Positions 49,521-58,418 of a stretch of DNA of 64,000 nucleotides are shown one piece after another. Position 1 is the first letter of the stretch. Every line of letters starts with the position of its first letter. The notes under the pieces were generated by a model. That model saw only the letters and a list, made by a program, of their open reading frames with translations. It was not told where the DNA came from and made no database searches. The DNA lies in contig JAEUOR010000088.1 in NCBI GenBank assembly GCA_016790635.1, forward strand, positions 46,984 to 110,983, written 5' to 3'. A program made the translations under genes and the position numbers. The DNA is from Burkholderiales bacterium (GTDB lineage: Bacteria > Pseudomonadota > Gammaproteobacteria > Burkholderiales > JAEUOS01).

Positions 49521-49916
49521 TCAGCTCCCGGCAGCTGCCCCAGTCGCCACCGGCGCCTCCGGGCGATCGAGCAACTCGACCAATGCCATGGGCGCGTTGT
49601 CTCCCTTGCGGAATCCATACTTGAGAATTCGCAGATAGCCGCCGTTCCGCTTGGCAAAGCGCGGACCAAGCTCGCCGAACAGCTTGACAACGGTGTCGCG
49701 GTCGCGCAGGCGTGAAAATGCCAAGCGCTTGTTGGCCAGCGACGGCGACTTGCCGAGGGTAATGATCGGTTCGGCCATCATGCGCAGTTCCTTGGCCTTG
49801 GGCAGCGTGGTCTTGATGACCTCGTGCTTGAGCAGGGACACCGTCATGTTGCGCAGCATCGCAACCCGATGTGCAGAGGTGCGGTTGAGTTTTCGCAGTC
49901 CGTGAGCGTGACGCAT
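49521..49916 (-). CDS. rplQ: 50S ribosomal protein L17
   Basis: L17 has 131 residues and the conserved start MRHAHGLRKLNRTSAHRVAMLRNM-type opening, with KLFGELGPRFAKRNGGYLRI later. It lies near the peptide exit tunnel. It is the last gene of the alpha operon, 12 nt after rpoA. Confidence 0.98.
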   Translation of the reverse strand: MRHAHGLRKLNRTSAHRVAMLRNMTVSLLKHEVIKTTLPKAKELRMMAEPIITLGKSPSLANKRLAFSRLRDRDTVVKLFGELGPRFAKRNGGYLRILKYGFRKGDNAPMALVELLDRPEAPVATGAAAGS

Positions 49917-49928
49917 GGCTTCTGGTCC

Positions 49929-50912
49929 TTATGCCTTCTCCAGCCCCGCCGGCGGCCAGTTCTCGAGCTTCATGCCCAGAGTCAGTCCGCGCGAGGCCAG
50001 CACTTCCTTGATTTCGTTGAGCGACTTGCGACCCAGGTTAGGCGTCTTGAGAAGCTCGTTCTCGGTACGCTGGATCAGGTCGCCGATGTAATAGATGTTT
50101 TCTGCCTTGAGGCAATTGGCCGACCGCACCGTCAGCTCAAGGTCGTCGACCGGGCGCATCAGGATCGGGTCGATGGTCGGCGCCTTGGGTGCTCCGCCGT
50201 CACCCTCCGACGTACCCTCCAGCGCGGCAAAGACCGACAACTGGTCGACCAGAATGCGCGCCGCTTGACGTACCGCATCTTCGGGCTTGATCACGCCGTT
50301 GGTTTCGATATCGACCACCAGGCGGTCCAGATCGGTGCGCTGCTCGACACGGGCGGACTCAACAGCGTAAGAGACCCGCCGCACCGGGCTGTACGATGCA
50401 TCAAGCACGATCTTGCCGATGGACTTGGTTTCCTCTTCGCCGACGATGCGCACGTTGCCGGGCACGTAACCGCGGCCGCGTTCGACCTTGATCTGCATGT
50501 CCAGCTTGCCGTTGGCTGCAAGGTGGGCGATGTGATGGTCGGGATTGATGATCTCCACATCGTGCGACAGTTCAATATCGCGAGCCGTGACCGAGCCGGC
50601 GCCGGCTTTCTTGAGCGTCAGCACAGCTTCATCGCGATTGTGCAGCTTGAGGACCACACCCTTGAGGTTGAGAAGGATGTCAACCACGTCTTCCTGGATA
50701 CCCTCGATGGTGGAGTACTCGTGTACCACACCGGAAATGGTGACTTCGGTCGGAGCGAAACCGTCCATGGAGGAAAGCAGGACGCGGCGCAGGGCATTGC
50801 CCAGCGTGTGGCCGTAGCCGCGCTCGAACGGCTCCATCGTCACCTTGGCGTGCGAAGGGCCAAGACCCTCGACATTGACGATCTTCGGTTTGAGAAATCC
50901 CGTGTTGGCCAT
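49929..50912 (-). CDS. rpoA: RNA polymerase alpha subunit
   Basis: The 327-residue alpha subunit has an N-terminal dimerisation domain (EPFERGYGHTLGNALRR) that scaffolds beta and beta'. The C-terminal domain (LELTVRSANCLKAENI, then NLGRKSLNEIKEVL) binds UP elements and activators. Its position between rpsD and rplQ is the usual alpha-operon order. Confidence 0.98.
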   Translation of the reverse strand: MANTGFLKPKIVNVEGLGPSHAKVTMEPFERGYGHTLGNALRRVLLSSMDGFAPTEVTISGVVHEYSTIEGIQEDVVDILLNLKGVVLKLHNRDEAVLTLKKAGAGSVTARDIELSHDVEIINPDHHIAHLAANGKLDMQIKVERGRGYVPGNVRIVGEEETKSIGKIVLDASYSPVRRVSYAVESARVEQRTDLDRLVVDIETNGVIKPEDAVRQAARILVDQLSVFAALEGTSEGDGGAPKAPTIDPILMRPVDDLELTVRSANCLKAENIYYIGDLIQRTENELLKTPNLGRKSLNEIKEVLASRGLTLGMKLENWPPAGLEKA

Positions 50913-50966
50913 TTGATCCTTTCTGCTGTGTATGGTGCTGCGGCGTGGGCTGCGTTAAGACCCGGA

Positions 50967-51590
50967 TCAGCGGGAATACAGTTCGACCACGAGGCTTTCG
51001 TTGATGTCCTGCGCAATGTCACCGCGATCCGGCAGTGCCTTGAACGTGCCAGTCATCTTGGCACTATCGACCTCGACCCAGGAAGGAAAGCCCGCCTGCT
51101 CGGCAAGCGACACCGAGTCCTTGACGCGCAACTGGCTGCGCGCTTTCTCGCGCACCGCGATCACATCGCCCGGCTTGATCTGTGCCGAGGCCACGTTGAC
51201 TGCCTTTCCGTTGACTTCGATCGCCTTGTGCCCGACAAGTTGCCGCGCCTCCGCGCGCGTCGAACCGAAACCCATGCGATAGACGACGTTGTCGAGACGA
51301 GTCTCGAGCAAGTGCAGGAGGTTCTCGCCCGTATTGCCGCGGCGACGCACCGCCTCGGCATAGTAGCGCCGGAACTGGCGCTCCAGGACGCCGTACATGC
51401 GGCGCACCTTCTGCTTTTCGCGCAACTGCTTGCCGTAATCGGAAAGACGCTGTCCCGATTTCAGTCCGTGCTGGCCCGGCGCAACTTCGGACTTGCACTT
51501 GTCGGAGAACGCCTTGCGCGAACTCTTGAGGAAAAGATCAGTGCCCTCGCGACGCGAGAGCTTGCATTTCGGGCCGGTATATCTAGCCAT
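50967..51590 (-). CDS. rpsD: 30S ribosomal protein S4
   Basis: S4 (207 residues) nucleates small-subunit assembly and in E. coli represses the alpha operon. The start MARYTGPKCKLSRREGTDL and the S4 RNA-binding domain (LDNVVYRMGFGSTRAEARQLV) are clear. It lacks the zinc-binding Cys cluster of C+ forms. Confidence 0.98.
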   Translation of the reverse strand: MARYTGPKCKLSRREGTDLFLKSSRKAFSDKCKSEVAPGQHGLKSGQRLSDYGKQLREKQKVRRMYGVLERQFRRYYAEAVRRRGNTGENLLHLLETRLDNVVYRMGFGSTRAEARQLVGHKAIEVNGKAVNVASAQIKPGDVIAVREKARSQLRVKDSVSLAEQAGFPSWVEVDSAKMTGTFKALPDRGDIAQDINESLVVELYSR

Positions 51591-51672
51591 GGTTCATGTC
51601 ACCCCATTCGAAAATCACAACCGGGTTCGACGCCAAGCGCGTGGCCACCCGCAAGGGAGGCTGCAGGAATAC

Positions 51673-52080
51673 TCAGATCCTGCGACGCTTGGGAGGCCGG
51701 CACCCGTTGTGCGGTACCGGCGTCACGTCGGTGATGCTGGCAATCTTCATTCCCAGCGCATTGAGCGCGCGCACCGAGGACTCGCGGCCGGGGCCCGGTC
51801 CCTTGATGCGTACCTCGAGATTTTTCACACCGCATTCGACCGCCACCTTGCCTGCCGCCTCTGCAGCGACCTGCGCCGCAAACGGCGTGGACTTGCGTGA
51901 GCCCTTGAAGCCTGCGCCGCCCGACGTTGCCCAAGAGAGGGCGTTGCCCTGGCGGTCGGTGATCGTAATGATGGTGTTGTTGAACGAGGCGTGGATGTGC
52001 GCAATCCCCTCCGCGACGTTCTTCTTGACCTTCTTGCGGACGCGGGTCGCGGCGTTCGGTTGCTGCTGCTTGGTTGCCAT
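51673..52080 (-). CDS. rpsK: 30S ribosomal protein S11
   Basis: S11 (135 residues) forms part of the platform. The conserved blocks AHIHASFNNTIITITD and GPGPGRESSVRALNALG are present, and the basic C-terminus PPKRRRI contacts 16S rRNA. It follows rpsM by 28 nt. Confidence 0.98.
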   Translation of the reverse strand: MATKQQQPNAATRVRKKVKKNVAEGIAHIHASFNNTIITITDRQGNALSWATSGGAGFKGSRKSTPFAAQVAAEAAGKVAVECGVKNLEVRIKGPGPGRESSVRALNALGMKIASITDVTPVPHNGCRPPKRRRI

Positions 52081-52108
52081 GTCTATTCCTGATCAGTGGG
52101 CGAGGCGC

Positions 52109-52477
52109 TTATTTGCCGGCAATCGCATTGCGCGCCTTGCGAGGCCCCTTGCGAGTACGCGCATTCGTGCGGGTGCGCTGACCGCGCACAGGCAAGCCAC
52201 GCTTGTGGCGCATGCCACGATAGCACCCCAGGTCCATGAGGCGCTTGATGTTCATCGACACTTCGCGGCGCAGATCGCCCTCGACGATGAACTTCCCGAC
52301 CTGCTCGCGCAGGCGGTCAACCTGCGTGTCCGTGAGGTCCTTCATCTTGACCGCTGGCGCGACGCCGGCGGCAACGCAAATCGCGCGCGCGCGCGGGCGG
52401 CCAATGCCGTAGATCGCGGTCAGGGCGACCTCGGCGTGCTGATGGTTCGGGATGTTGATGCCTGCGATGCGAGCCAT
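52109..52477 (-). CDS. rpsM: 30S ribosomal protein S13
   Basis: S13 (122 residues) sits in the small-subunit head and contacts P-site tRNA and the B1 bridges. MARIAGINIPNHQHAEVALT and the C-terminal RGQRTRTNARTRKGPRK are diagnostic. It lies between rpmJ and rpsK. Confidence 0.98.
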   Translation of the reverse strand: MARIAGINIPNHQHAEVALTAIYGIGRPRARAICVAAGVAPAVKMKDLTDTQVDRLREQVGKFIVEGDLRREVSMNIKRLMDLGCYRGMRHKRGLPVRGQRTRTNARTRKGPRKARNAIAGK

Positions 52478-52510
52478 TTGTTGTCCTCGTGCCTGTTCGA
52501 AGCGCCGTGC

Positions 52511-52624
52511 TTAGCCTTGGCGCTGCTTGTGCCGCGGGTCGGTGCAGATGACACGCACCACGCCTTTGCGCTTGATGACCTTGCAATTGCGGCAAATTTT
52601 CTTGACTGATGCCAGTACTTTCAT
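52511..52624 (-). CDS. rpmJ: 50S ribosomal protein L36
   Basis: L36 has 37 residues, with start MKVLASVKKICRNCK and the zinc-binding Cys/His set (C11, C14, C27 and H32 of the C+ form). The ATG at 52624 fits family length; upstream codons in the same frame are not conserved. It lies 33 nt before rpsM. infA, often the neighbour here, is absent. Confidence 0.96.
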   Translation of the reverse strand: MKVLASVKKICRNCKVIKRKGVVRVICTDPRHKQRQG

Positions 52625-52773
52625 GCTGCCTCCGATAATTCCGTCTTCTGCCATTCCAACCATCATCGCGACCTCGCCTGAGGCGAGGCGCACATCCAAA
52701 CCTACCTCCGCTTCACTACCCCGTCACGCATCCGCACTTTCGAACACGCGGCTATAGCGGCGCAACCACGCCA

Positions 52774-54096
52774 TCAACCCTGGAACATGCCGCCCTTGAA
52801 ATTGGCTTTCTTGAGAAGCGATTCGTACTGGTGCGACATGATGTAGGCCTGCACCTGGGACATGAAATCCATGGTCACGACCACGATGATCAGGAGCGAG
52901 GTACCGCCGAAATAGAACGGCACGTTCCAGCGCAGGATCAAAAACTCGGGCAACAAGCACACGATGGTCACGTATGCCGCGCCAACCAGCGTCAGGCGCA
53001 TCAAAATCTTGTCGATGTACTTGGCAGTCTGGTCGCCGGGCCGTATGCCGGGAACGAATGCCCCGCTCTTCTTGAGGTTGTCCGCGGTTTCCTTGCTGTT
53101 GAAAACCAGCGCGGTGTAGAAGAAGCAGAAAAAGATGATGGCCGCTGCATACAACATCACGTAAATCGGCTGTCCCGGAGACAGCGTGCCGGCAATATCC
53201 TTGAGCCAGCGCATCGAGTCGCCGGAAGAAAACCAGCTGGTGATGGTGGCGGGAAAGAGAATGATCGACGAGGCGAAAATCGGCGGGATCACGCCGGCCA
53301 TGTTGAGCTTGAGCGGCAGGTGCGAGGACTGTCCGCCATAGACACGATTGCCCACCTGACGCTTGGCATAGTTCACCAGAATCTTGCGCTGACCACGCTC
53401 GACGAAAACCACCGCGTAGGTCACCAGCACCACAAGAATGATGATGAAGATGGCGGTCAAGGCATTCATCGCCCCGGTGCGCACCAGCTCAAAGAGCCCA
53501 CCGATGGCCGACGGCAATCCGGCCGCGATACCGGCAAAGATGATGATCGAGATGCCGTTGCCGAGCCCGCGCTCGGTGATCTGTTCACCGAGCCACATGA
53601 GGAACATGGTCCCGGTGACCAGTGTCGAAATGGTCACAAAGCGGAACGTCAGGCCCGGGTCCATCACCAATCCGGGCTGCGATTCGAGTGCAACCGAGAT
53701 GCCAAAGGCCTGGAAAAACGCCAGGAACAAGGTGGCGTACCGGGTGTACTGCGTGATCTTGCGCCGTCCTGCCTCGCCTTCCTTCTTGAGGGCTTCGAAC
53801 GGCGGGTAGACGACGGTCATCAACTGCATGATGATCGACGCTGAAATATAGGGCATGATGCCCAGGGCGAAGATCGTGAAACGCGACAGGGCACCGCCGG
53901 AGAACATGTTGAACATGCCCAGGATGCCGCCCTGGTTCTGCTTGAATAGATCCGCCAACTGCGTGGGATCGATTCCCGGCACCGGAATATGGGCGCCGAC
54001 TCGGTAGACCACGAGTGCAAGCAGCAGAAAGACGAGACGGCGCTTCAAGTCTCCATACTTGCCGGACTTGGCGACGGTCATCGCGTCAGTAGCCAC
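52774..54096 (-). CDS. secY: Preprotein translocase subunit SecY
   Basis: SecY is the channel of the SecYEG translocon. It has 440 residues and ten membrane helices. Typical segments are the plug region after GIDPTQLADLF, the GLGNGISIIIFAGI block in helices 4-5 and the cytoplasmic loop RPGDQTAKYIDKI. It lies between rplO (23 nt upstream) and rpmJ. Confidence 0.98.
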   Translation of the reverse strand: MATDAMTVAKSGKYGDLKRRLVFLLLALVVYRVGAHIPVPGIDPTQLADLFKQNQGGILGMFNMFSGGALSRFTIFALGIMPYISASIIMQLMTVVYPPFEALKKEGEAGRRKITQYTRYATLFLAFFQAFGISVALESQPGLVMDPGLTFRFVTISTLVTGTMFLMWLGEQITERGLGNGISIIIFAGIAAGLPSAIGGLFELVRTGAMNALTAIFIIILVVLVTYAVVFVERGQRKILVNYAKRQVGNRVYGGQSSHLPLKLNMAGVIPPIFASSIILFPATITSWFSSGDSMRWLKDIAGTLSPGQPIYVMLYAAAIIFFCFFYTALVFNSKETADNLKKSGAFVPGIRPGDQTAKYIDKILMRLTLVGAAYVTIVCLLPEFLILRWNVPFYFGGTSLLIIVVVTMDFMSQVQAYIMSHQYESLLKKANFKGGMFQG

Positions 54097-54119
54097 TGTC
54101 TGTCTTTCCTGTGTTCGCG

Positions 54120-54566
54120 TCAGGCCGTCTCGGCGACGGCGACGCTACCCCCGGCGGCCTCGATCGCCGCCTTCGCGCCCTTGGATGCAGCGACTCCGGA
54201 GAGCGCGACTTTGCGTTCGAGCTTGCCCGAGAGGATTACTTTGGCCCGCAACGCCCCTGCGGGAACCATTCCGGCCGCGCGCAGAACTTCCAGCGTCACC
54301 TCGGCAGCGTCGATCTTCTGCAGGTCCGACAGACGCACCTCGGCCGACTGATCGCGTGTGAGGGACACGAATCCCCGCTTGGGCAGGCGTCGCTGCAACG
54401 GCATCTGGCCGCCTTCGAAGCCGACCTTGTGAAATCCGCCTGCGCGCGATTTTTGACCCTTGTGGCCGCGGCCAGCCGTCTTGCCCAGCCCCGATCCGAT
54501 GCCGCGCCCAACGCGGCGCTTGGCATGCTTGGCGCCGTCAGCCGGCTTGATCGTATTGAGTTTCAT
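54120..54566 (-). CDS. rplO: 50S ribosomal protein L15
   Basis: L15 (148 residues) has the Gly/Arg-rich N-terminal arm (MKLNTIKPADGAKHAKRR, then GSGLGKTAGRGHKGQKSR) that threads into 23S rRNA, and a globular C-terminal domain. It lies between rpmD and secY in standard order. Confidence 0.98.
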   Translation of the reverse strand: MKLNTIKPADGAKHAKRRVGRGIGSGLGKTAGRGHKGQKSRAGGFHKVGFEGGQMPLQRRLPKRGFVSLTRDQSAEVRLSDLQKIDAAEVTLEVLRAAGMVPAGALRAKVILSGKLERKVALSGVAASKGAKAAIEAAGGSVAVAETA

Positions 54567-54591
54567 GATGATCCTGTTGATCCCGCGAACT

Positions 54592-54780
54592 TCAGGCCGA
54601 TTCGGCCCGCACCAGGTAATAGACGCGATTGATCATGCCGCGCACGGCGGGAGTGTCCTCCAGCACGCGCGAGGAATTGAGGCGCCGCAGGCCCAAGCCG
54701 CGTACGGTCGCACGATGCTTTTCGCTGGTTCCGTTGGGGCTCTTCACCAAGGTGACGCGAAGTGTTTTCTTGTCTGCCAC
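54592..54780 (-). CDS. rpmD: 50S ribosomal protein L30
   Basis: L30 is a 62-residue protein with the family pattern VTLVKSPNGTSEKHRATVRG and LRRLNSSRVLEDTPAVRGM. It binds 5S/23S rRNA near the central protuberance side. It follows rpsE by 13 nt. Confidence 0.97.
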   Translation of the reverse strand: MADKKTLRVTLVKSPNGTSEKHRATVRGLGLRRLNSSRVLEDTPAVRGMINRVYYLVRAESA

Positions 54781-54793
54781 GATCTTGTCCCCG

Positions 54794-55318
54794 TCAGGCT
54801 GCGGTGATTTCTTCGACCGACTTGCCGCGCTTGGCGGCCACTTCGGCTGGCGTGGTCATGCGGGTCAAGCCATCCAGCGTAGCGCGTACCACGTTGTACG
54901 GATTGGTGGACCCCTGGCACTTTGCCAGCACGTTGGTCACGCCGACCACCTCGAAGACGGCACGCATCGGACCGCCGGCGATGATTCCCGTGCCTTCGGA
55001 AGCGGGCTGCATGAAGACCTTCGCGGCGCCATGAACCCCGACGATTGCGTGTTGCAAGGTTCCGTTACGCAAGGAAACCCGCACCATCTTGCGGCGCGCT
55101 TCTTCCATGGCCTTCTGCACCGCCACCGGAACCTCGCGCGACTTGCCCTTGCCCATGCCGACGCGACCATCGCCGTCGCCGACCACCGTCAACGCTGCGA
55201 AGCCCAGAATGCGCCCGCCCTTGACGACCTTGGTGACGCGATTGACCGCAATCATCTTTTCCTTGAGGCCGTCGTCCCGTCCCTCGGAACCCGCCTGCAC
55301 TTTTTGCATCTTCGCCAT
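54794..55318 (-). CDS. rpsE: 30S ribosomal protein S5
   Basis: S5 (174 residues) contributes to decoding accuracy and mRNA unwinding. The N-terminal RNA-binding domain has VNRVTKVVKGGRILGFAALT, and the GVGMGKGKSREVP loop is the usual site of ram and spectinomycin mutations. No unusual change is obvious in it. Confidence 0.98.
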   Translation of the reverse strand: MAKMQKVQAGSEGRDDGLKEKMIAVNRVTKVVKGGRILGFAALTVVGDGDGRVGMGKGKSREVPVAVQKAMEEARRKMVRVSLRNGTLQHAIVGVHGAAKVFMQPASEGTGIIAGGPMRAVFEVVGVTNVLAKCQGSTNPYNVVRATLDGLTRMTTPAEVAAKRGKSVEEITAA

Positions 55319-55330
55319 ATCTGTTTCCCG

Positions 55331-55678
55331 CTAGAACTTCAGTCCGGCTTCGCGAGCTGCTTCGGCCAACGCCTTGACGCGACCGTGATACGCGAACCCG
55401 GAACGATCGAACGCCACCTCGGCAACGCCGGCCGCCTTGGCCTTCTCGGCAATACGCTTGCCGACCGCGGCCGCGGCGGCGACATTGCCGCCATTGGCCA
55501 CGTCCTTGCGCACCTCTGCCTCGCCGGTCGAAGCGCTCGCCAGCACTTTGCCGTCGCCGATGACCTGGGCGTAAATGTGGCTGTTGGTGCGATGCACGGT
55601 GAGTCTGTTGATCTTCAGTTCGGCGATCTTGCGGCGCGTCTGCTTGGCGCGACGAAGACGGGATTGGTTCTTGTCCAT
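55331..55678 (-). CDS. rplR: 50S ribosomal protein L18
   Basis: L18 (115 residues) binds 5S rRNA. The basic start NQSRLRRAKQTRRKIAEL and C-terminal FDRSGFAYHGRVKALAEAAREAGL are characteristic. It lies between rplF and rpsE, 12 nt from each. Confidence 0.98.
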   Translation of the reverse strand: MDKNQSRLRRAKQTRRKIAELKINRLTVHRTNSHIYAQVIGDGKVLASASTGEAEVRKDVANGGNVAAAAAVGKRIAEKAKAAGVAEVAFDRSGFAYHGRVKALAEAAREAGLKF

Positions 55679-55690
55679 GTCGGCTGCCCC

Positions 55691-56224
55691 TTACTTCTTC
55701 TTGGTCTCTTTGATCACCACGCGCTCATCGGCGTAGCGCACACCCTTGCCCTTGTACGGCTCGGGAGGCCGGTAAGCACGCACCTCAGCGGCAACCTGGC
55801 CAACCTTTTGCTTGTCAATGCCCTTGATGACGATCTCTGTTTGCTGGGGCGTCTCGCACTTGACCCCCGCGGGCATCTGGTGCACGACAGGGTGAGAAAA
55901 CCCCAACGAAAGGTTGAGCTTGTCGCCCTGCGCCTGAGCACGATAGCCCACGCCAACCAGGGTGAGTTTGCGCTCGAAGCCCTTGGTGACGCCGACAACC
56001 ATGTTGTTGATCAGCGCGCGGAACGTGCCCGACATCGCGTCGGCGTTGCGCGACTCGTCGACCGGCGCAATCTTGAGTGAATCTCCGTCGCGGGCAACAC
56101 TGATCGCGCTGTCCAGGCGACGGCTCAGGGACCCGAGGGGGCCCTTGACCGTGATTTCGCCGGAGCCAAGGGTGGCCTCGACGCCCTTCGGAATGGTGAT
56201 TGGATTCTTGCCTACGCGGGACAT
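55691..56224 (-). CDS. rplF: 50S ribosomal protein L6
   Basis: L6 (177 residues) has two similar domains and supports the GTPase-associated centre. MSRVGKNPITIPKGVEATL and the C-terminal RPPEPYKGKGVRYADE are diagnostic. It follows rpsH by 10 nt. Confidence 0.98.
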   Translation of the reverse strand: MSRVGKNPITIPKGVEATLGSGEITVKGPLGSLSRRLDSAISVARDGDSLKIAPVDESRNADAMSGTFRALINNMVVGVTKGFERKLTLVGVGYRAQAQGDKLNLSLGFSHPVVHQMPAGVKCETPQQTEIVIKGIDKQKVGQVAAEVRAYRPPEPYKGKGVRYADERVVIKETKKK

Positions 56225-56234
56225 GTTGGTTCCT

Positions 56235-56630
56235 CTACGCGACCACGCACAGGACTTCGCCGCCGACGCCGCTGGCGCGCGCCTTGCGATCCGTCATGAC
56301 GCCTTTGGAAGTCGAAAGGATCGCGACTCCCAGTCCGTTCATGACGCGCGGGATGTCTTCCTTGCCTTTGTAAATGCGCAATCCTGGACGGCTGATGCGC
56401 TCGATGCGGTCGATGACCGGCTTGCCCGAGTAGTACTTGAGGGCGATGGACAACTCGGCTTTGCCGGCAGCCTCGCGCACCGCGTAATCGTCGATGTAGC
56501 CTTCGTCCTTCAAGACACTGGCGATCGCCAGCTTGAGTTTCGAGGAAGGCATACCGACCTCGGGCTTCTCGGCAGCCTGGGCGTTACGGATACGCGTCAG
56601 CATATCGGCGATGGGATCGCTCATGCTCAT
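56235..56630 (-). CDS. rpsH: 30S ribosomal protein S8
   Basis: S8 (131 residues) binds the 16S central domain and in E. coli represses the spc operon. The start MSMSDPIADMLTRIRNAQ and end NGLGVAILSTSKGVMTD are typical. ATGs at 56630 and 56624 are both possible; the first has the better-spaced GGAG site. Confidence 0.97.
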   Translation of the reverse strand: MSMSDPIADMLTRIRNAQAAEKPEVGMPSSKLKLAIASVLKDEGYIDDYAVREAAGKAELSIALKYYSGKPVIDRIERISRPGLRIYKGKEDIPRVMNGLGVAILSTSKGVMTDRKARASGVGGEVLCVVA

Positions 56631-56655
56631 GTCGTGGGTCTCCTGTCCGTTCGCC

Positions 56656-56961
56656 TTACCAGCTGGCCTTGACCAGGCCGGGGACATCGCCGCGCATCGC
56701 GGCCTCGCGCAACTTGTTGCGCCCCAGGCCGAACTTGCGATAGGTGCCGCGCGGGCGGCCGGTCAACTCGCAACGATTGCGCAGACGGGTCGGGTTGGCA
56801 TTGCGCGGCAATTGCTGCAGCTTGAGGCGCGCCTCCATTCGATCCTCGTCGGACATCTTGGTATCGTCGATGATCGCCTGCAGCGCCTTGCGCTTGGGGG
56901 CGTACTTCTTGACGAGCATTTCGCGCTTGACTTCGCGATTGATGAGGGAGAGTTTGGCCAT
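56656..56961 (-). CDS. rpsN: 30S ribosomal protein S14
   Basis: S14 (101 residues) is the long, zinc-free form, with no CxxC motifs. MAKLSLINREVKREMLVKK and RNRCELTGRPRGTYRKFGL identify it. ATG at 56961 matches family length. It lies between rplE and rpsH. Confidence 0.97.
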   Translation of the reverse strand: MAKLSLINREVKREMLVKKYAPKRKALQAIIDDTKMSDEDRMEARLKLQQLPRNANPTRLRNRCELTGRPRGTYRKFGLGRNKLREAAMRGDVPGLVKASW

Positions 56962-56974
56962 CTCGGTTGCAGCC

Positions 56975-57514
56975 CTATGCCTTGAAGGGGAAGCGAAACG
57001 CCGCGAGCAGGGCACGCGCCTCTTCGTCGTTCTTCGCCGTTGTGGTGATGCTGATGTTCATGCCGCGGATCGCGTCGATCTTGTCGTACTCGATCTCCGG
57101 AAAGATGATCTGCTCTTTGACACCGATGTTGTAGTTGCCGCGCCCGTCGAATGCACGCCCGGAAACGCCACGGAAATCGCGCACGCGCGGCAGCGCGATG
57201 CTGACGAACCGGTCGATGAATTCATACATGCGCTCGCCGCGCAGCGTCACCATGCAGCCGATCGGGTAACCCTGACGGATCTTGAATCCTGCGATCGCCT
57301 TTTTCGACTTGGTCACGACCGGCTTCTGCCCCGCGATCTTGGTCATGTCGCCGACCGCGTTGTCCATCACCTTCTTGTCGGCAACCGCCTCGGATACGCC
57401 CATGTTGAGCGTGACCTTGGTGATACGCGGCACCTGCATGACCGACTTGAAGCCGAACTTTTTCATGAGATCGGGAACGATCCGCTCCCGGTACTCGTTA
57501 CGCAAACGCGCCAT
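56975..57514 (-). CDS. rplE: 50S ribosomal protein L5
   Basis: L5 (179 residues) binds 5S rRNA and contacts P-site tRNA. MQVPRITKVTLNMGVSEA and the GLNISITTTAKNDEEARALL-like C-terminal block are present. It lies between rplX and rpsN. Confidence 0.98.
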   Translation of the reverse strand: MARLRNEYRERIVPDLMKKFGFKSVMQVPRITKVTLNMGVSEAVADKKVMDNAVGDMTKIAGQKPVVTKSKKAIAGFKIRQGYPIGCMVTLRGERMYEFIDRFVSIALPRVRDFRGVSGRAFDGRGNYNIGVKEQIIFPEIEYDKIDAIRGMNISITTTAKNDEEARALLAAFRFPFKA

Positions 57515-57528
57515 CTGTTGCCCCTCGT

Positions 57529-57849
57529 CTACTTGGCGTCGACCTGGTTGCCATTCGAACGAAACACGCGCACCTTGCGCTTGTCGTCGAGGATGGCGAA
57601 CCCGACACGGTCGGCCTTCTGCGTCGCCGGATTGAAGATGGCGACGTTGGAAACATCGATCGGCATGACCTTGTCGGTGACCCCTCCGGTCTGCCCCTTC
57701 ATCGGATTCGGCTTGGTGTGCTTCTTGACGACGTTGATGCCCTCGACGACGACACGGCGTTCATCGACGCGCTTGAGCACGGTGCCGCGCTTACCCTTGT
57801 CGCGACCGGCGATGACGATCACGTCGTCGCCCTTGCGGATTCTTTCCAT
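57529..57849 (-). CDS. rplX: 50S ribosomal protein L24
   Basis: L24 (106 residues) initiates large-subunit assembly. Its KOW motif is seen as KGDDVIVIAGRDKGKRGTV. It starts at the base after the rplN stop, so the two are adjacent without spacing. Confidence 0.97.
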   Translation of the reverse strand: MERIRKGDDVIVIAGRDKGKRGTVLKRVDERRVVVEGINVVKKHTKPNPMKGQTGGVTDKVMPIDVSNVAIFNPATQKADRVGFAILDDKRKVRVFRSNGNQVDAK

Positions 57850-58218
57850 CTAGAGCACCTCCGGCGCGAGAGATACGATCTTCATGAAGCGCTCCGTGCG
57901 CAATTCGCGCGTCACCGGCCCGAAAATTCGGGTACCGATGGGTTCGAGCTTCGCATTGAGCAGCACCGCGGCGTTGCCGTCGAACTTGATCAACGAACCG
58001 TCGTCGCGGCGCACGCCTTTGGAAGTGCGCACGACGACCGCGTTGTAGACCTCGCCCTTTTTAACTCGCCCGCGCGGCGCGGCATCCTTGATGGATACCT
58101 TGATGACATCGCCGATCGAGGCGTAGCGGCGCTTGGAGCCACCTAGGACCTTGATGCACATGACCGAACGCGCACCCGTGTTGTCGGCCACGTCCAGCCT
58201 GGACTGCATTTGAATCAT
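57850..58218 (-). CDS. rplN: 50S ribosomal protein L14
   Basis: L14 (122 residues) forms intersubunit bridges. MIQMQSRLDVADNTGARSV and the VVRTSKGVRRDDGSLIKFD block are conserved. It is the first gene of the spc section. A promoter and about 140 nt of leader lie upstream. Confidence 0.98.
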   Translation of the reverse strand: MIQMQSRLDVADNTGARSVMCIKVLGGSKRRYASIGDVIKVSIKDAAPRGRVKKGEVYNAVVVRTSKGVRRDDGSLIKFDGNAAVLLNAKLEPIGTRIFGPVTRELRTERFMKIVSLAPEVL

Positions 58219-58326
58219 GATCGTTTCCCATCCAACTTTACCCGCGGCCCTCGCAGGATCGCGGTCAGTTTTGGAGCCCGTACGGGCATTTGCGTATGCC
58301 GCCGGCGTCGCTCCGACGACTGACGC

Positions 58327-58346
58327 TTGGCATCTCGTGATGCCAA
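58327..58346 (-). other. Hairpin in the rplN leader
   Basis: TTGGCATC and GATGCCAA form a perfect 8-bp stem with a 4-nt loop in the predicted 5' leader of the rplN transcript. It may stabilise or regulate the mRNA. No known ribosomal-protein binding-site class is recognised. Confidence 0.45.
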
Positions 58347-58363
58347 ACGCCGAAAAGCTTTAA

Positions 58364-58392
58364 ATCATAGCACGCGATCGCTCGCTGCGCAA
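58364..58392 (-). promoter_or_regulatory. spc-section promoter upstream of rplN
   Basis: On the minus strand TTGCGC (58392-58387) and TATGAT (58369-58364) are exactly 17 nt apart. The -10 matches five of six bases, the -35 three. This corresponds to the place of the spc promoter in E. coli. Confidence 0.65.
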
Positions 58393-58395
58393 GGC

Positions 58396-58418
58396 CTCAG
58401 GGGCCGGCGGCCCCTGAG
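58396..58418 (-). terminator. GC-rich hairpin after rpsQ
   Basis: A perfect 10-bp stem (CTCAGGGGCC/GGCCCCTGAG) with a 3-nt loop begins 2 nt after the rpsQ stop. No U-run follows, so it may only partly terminate the S10 transcript, or may protect its 3' end. Confidence 0.55.
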
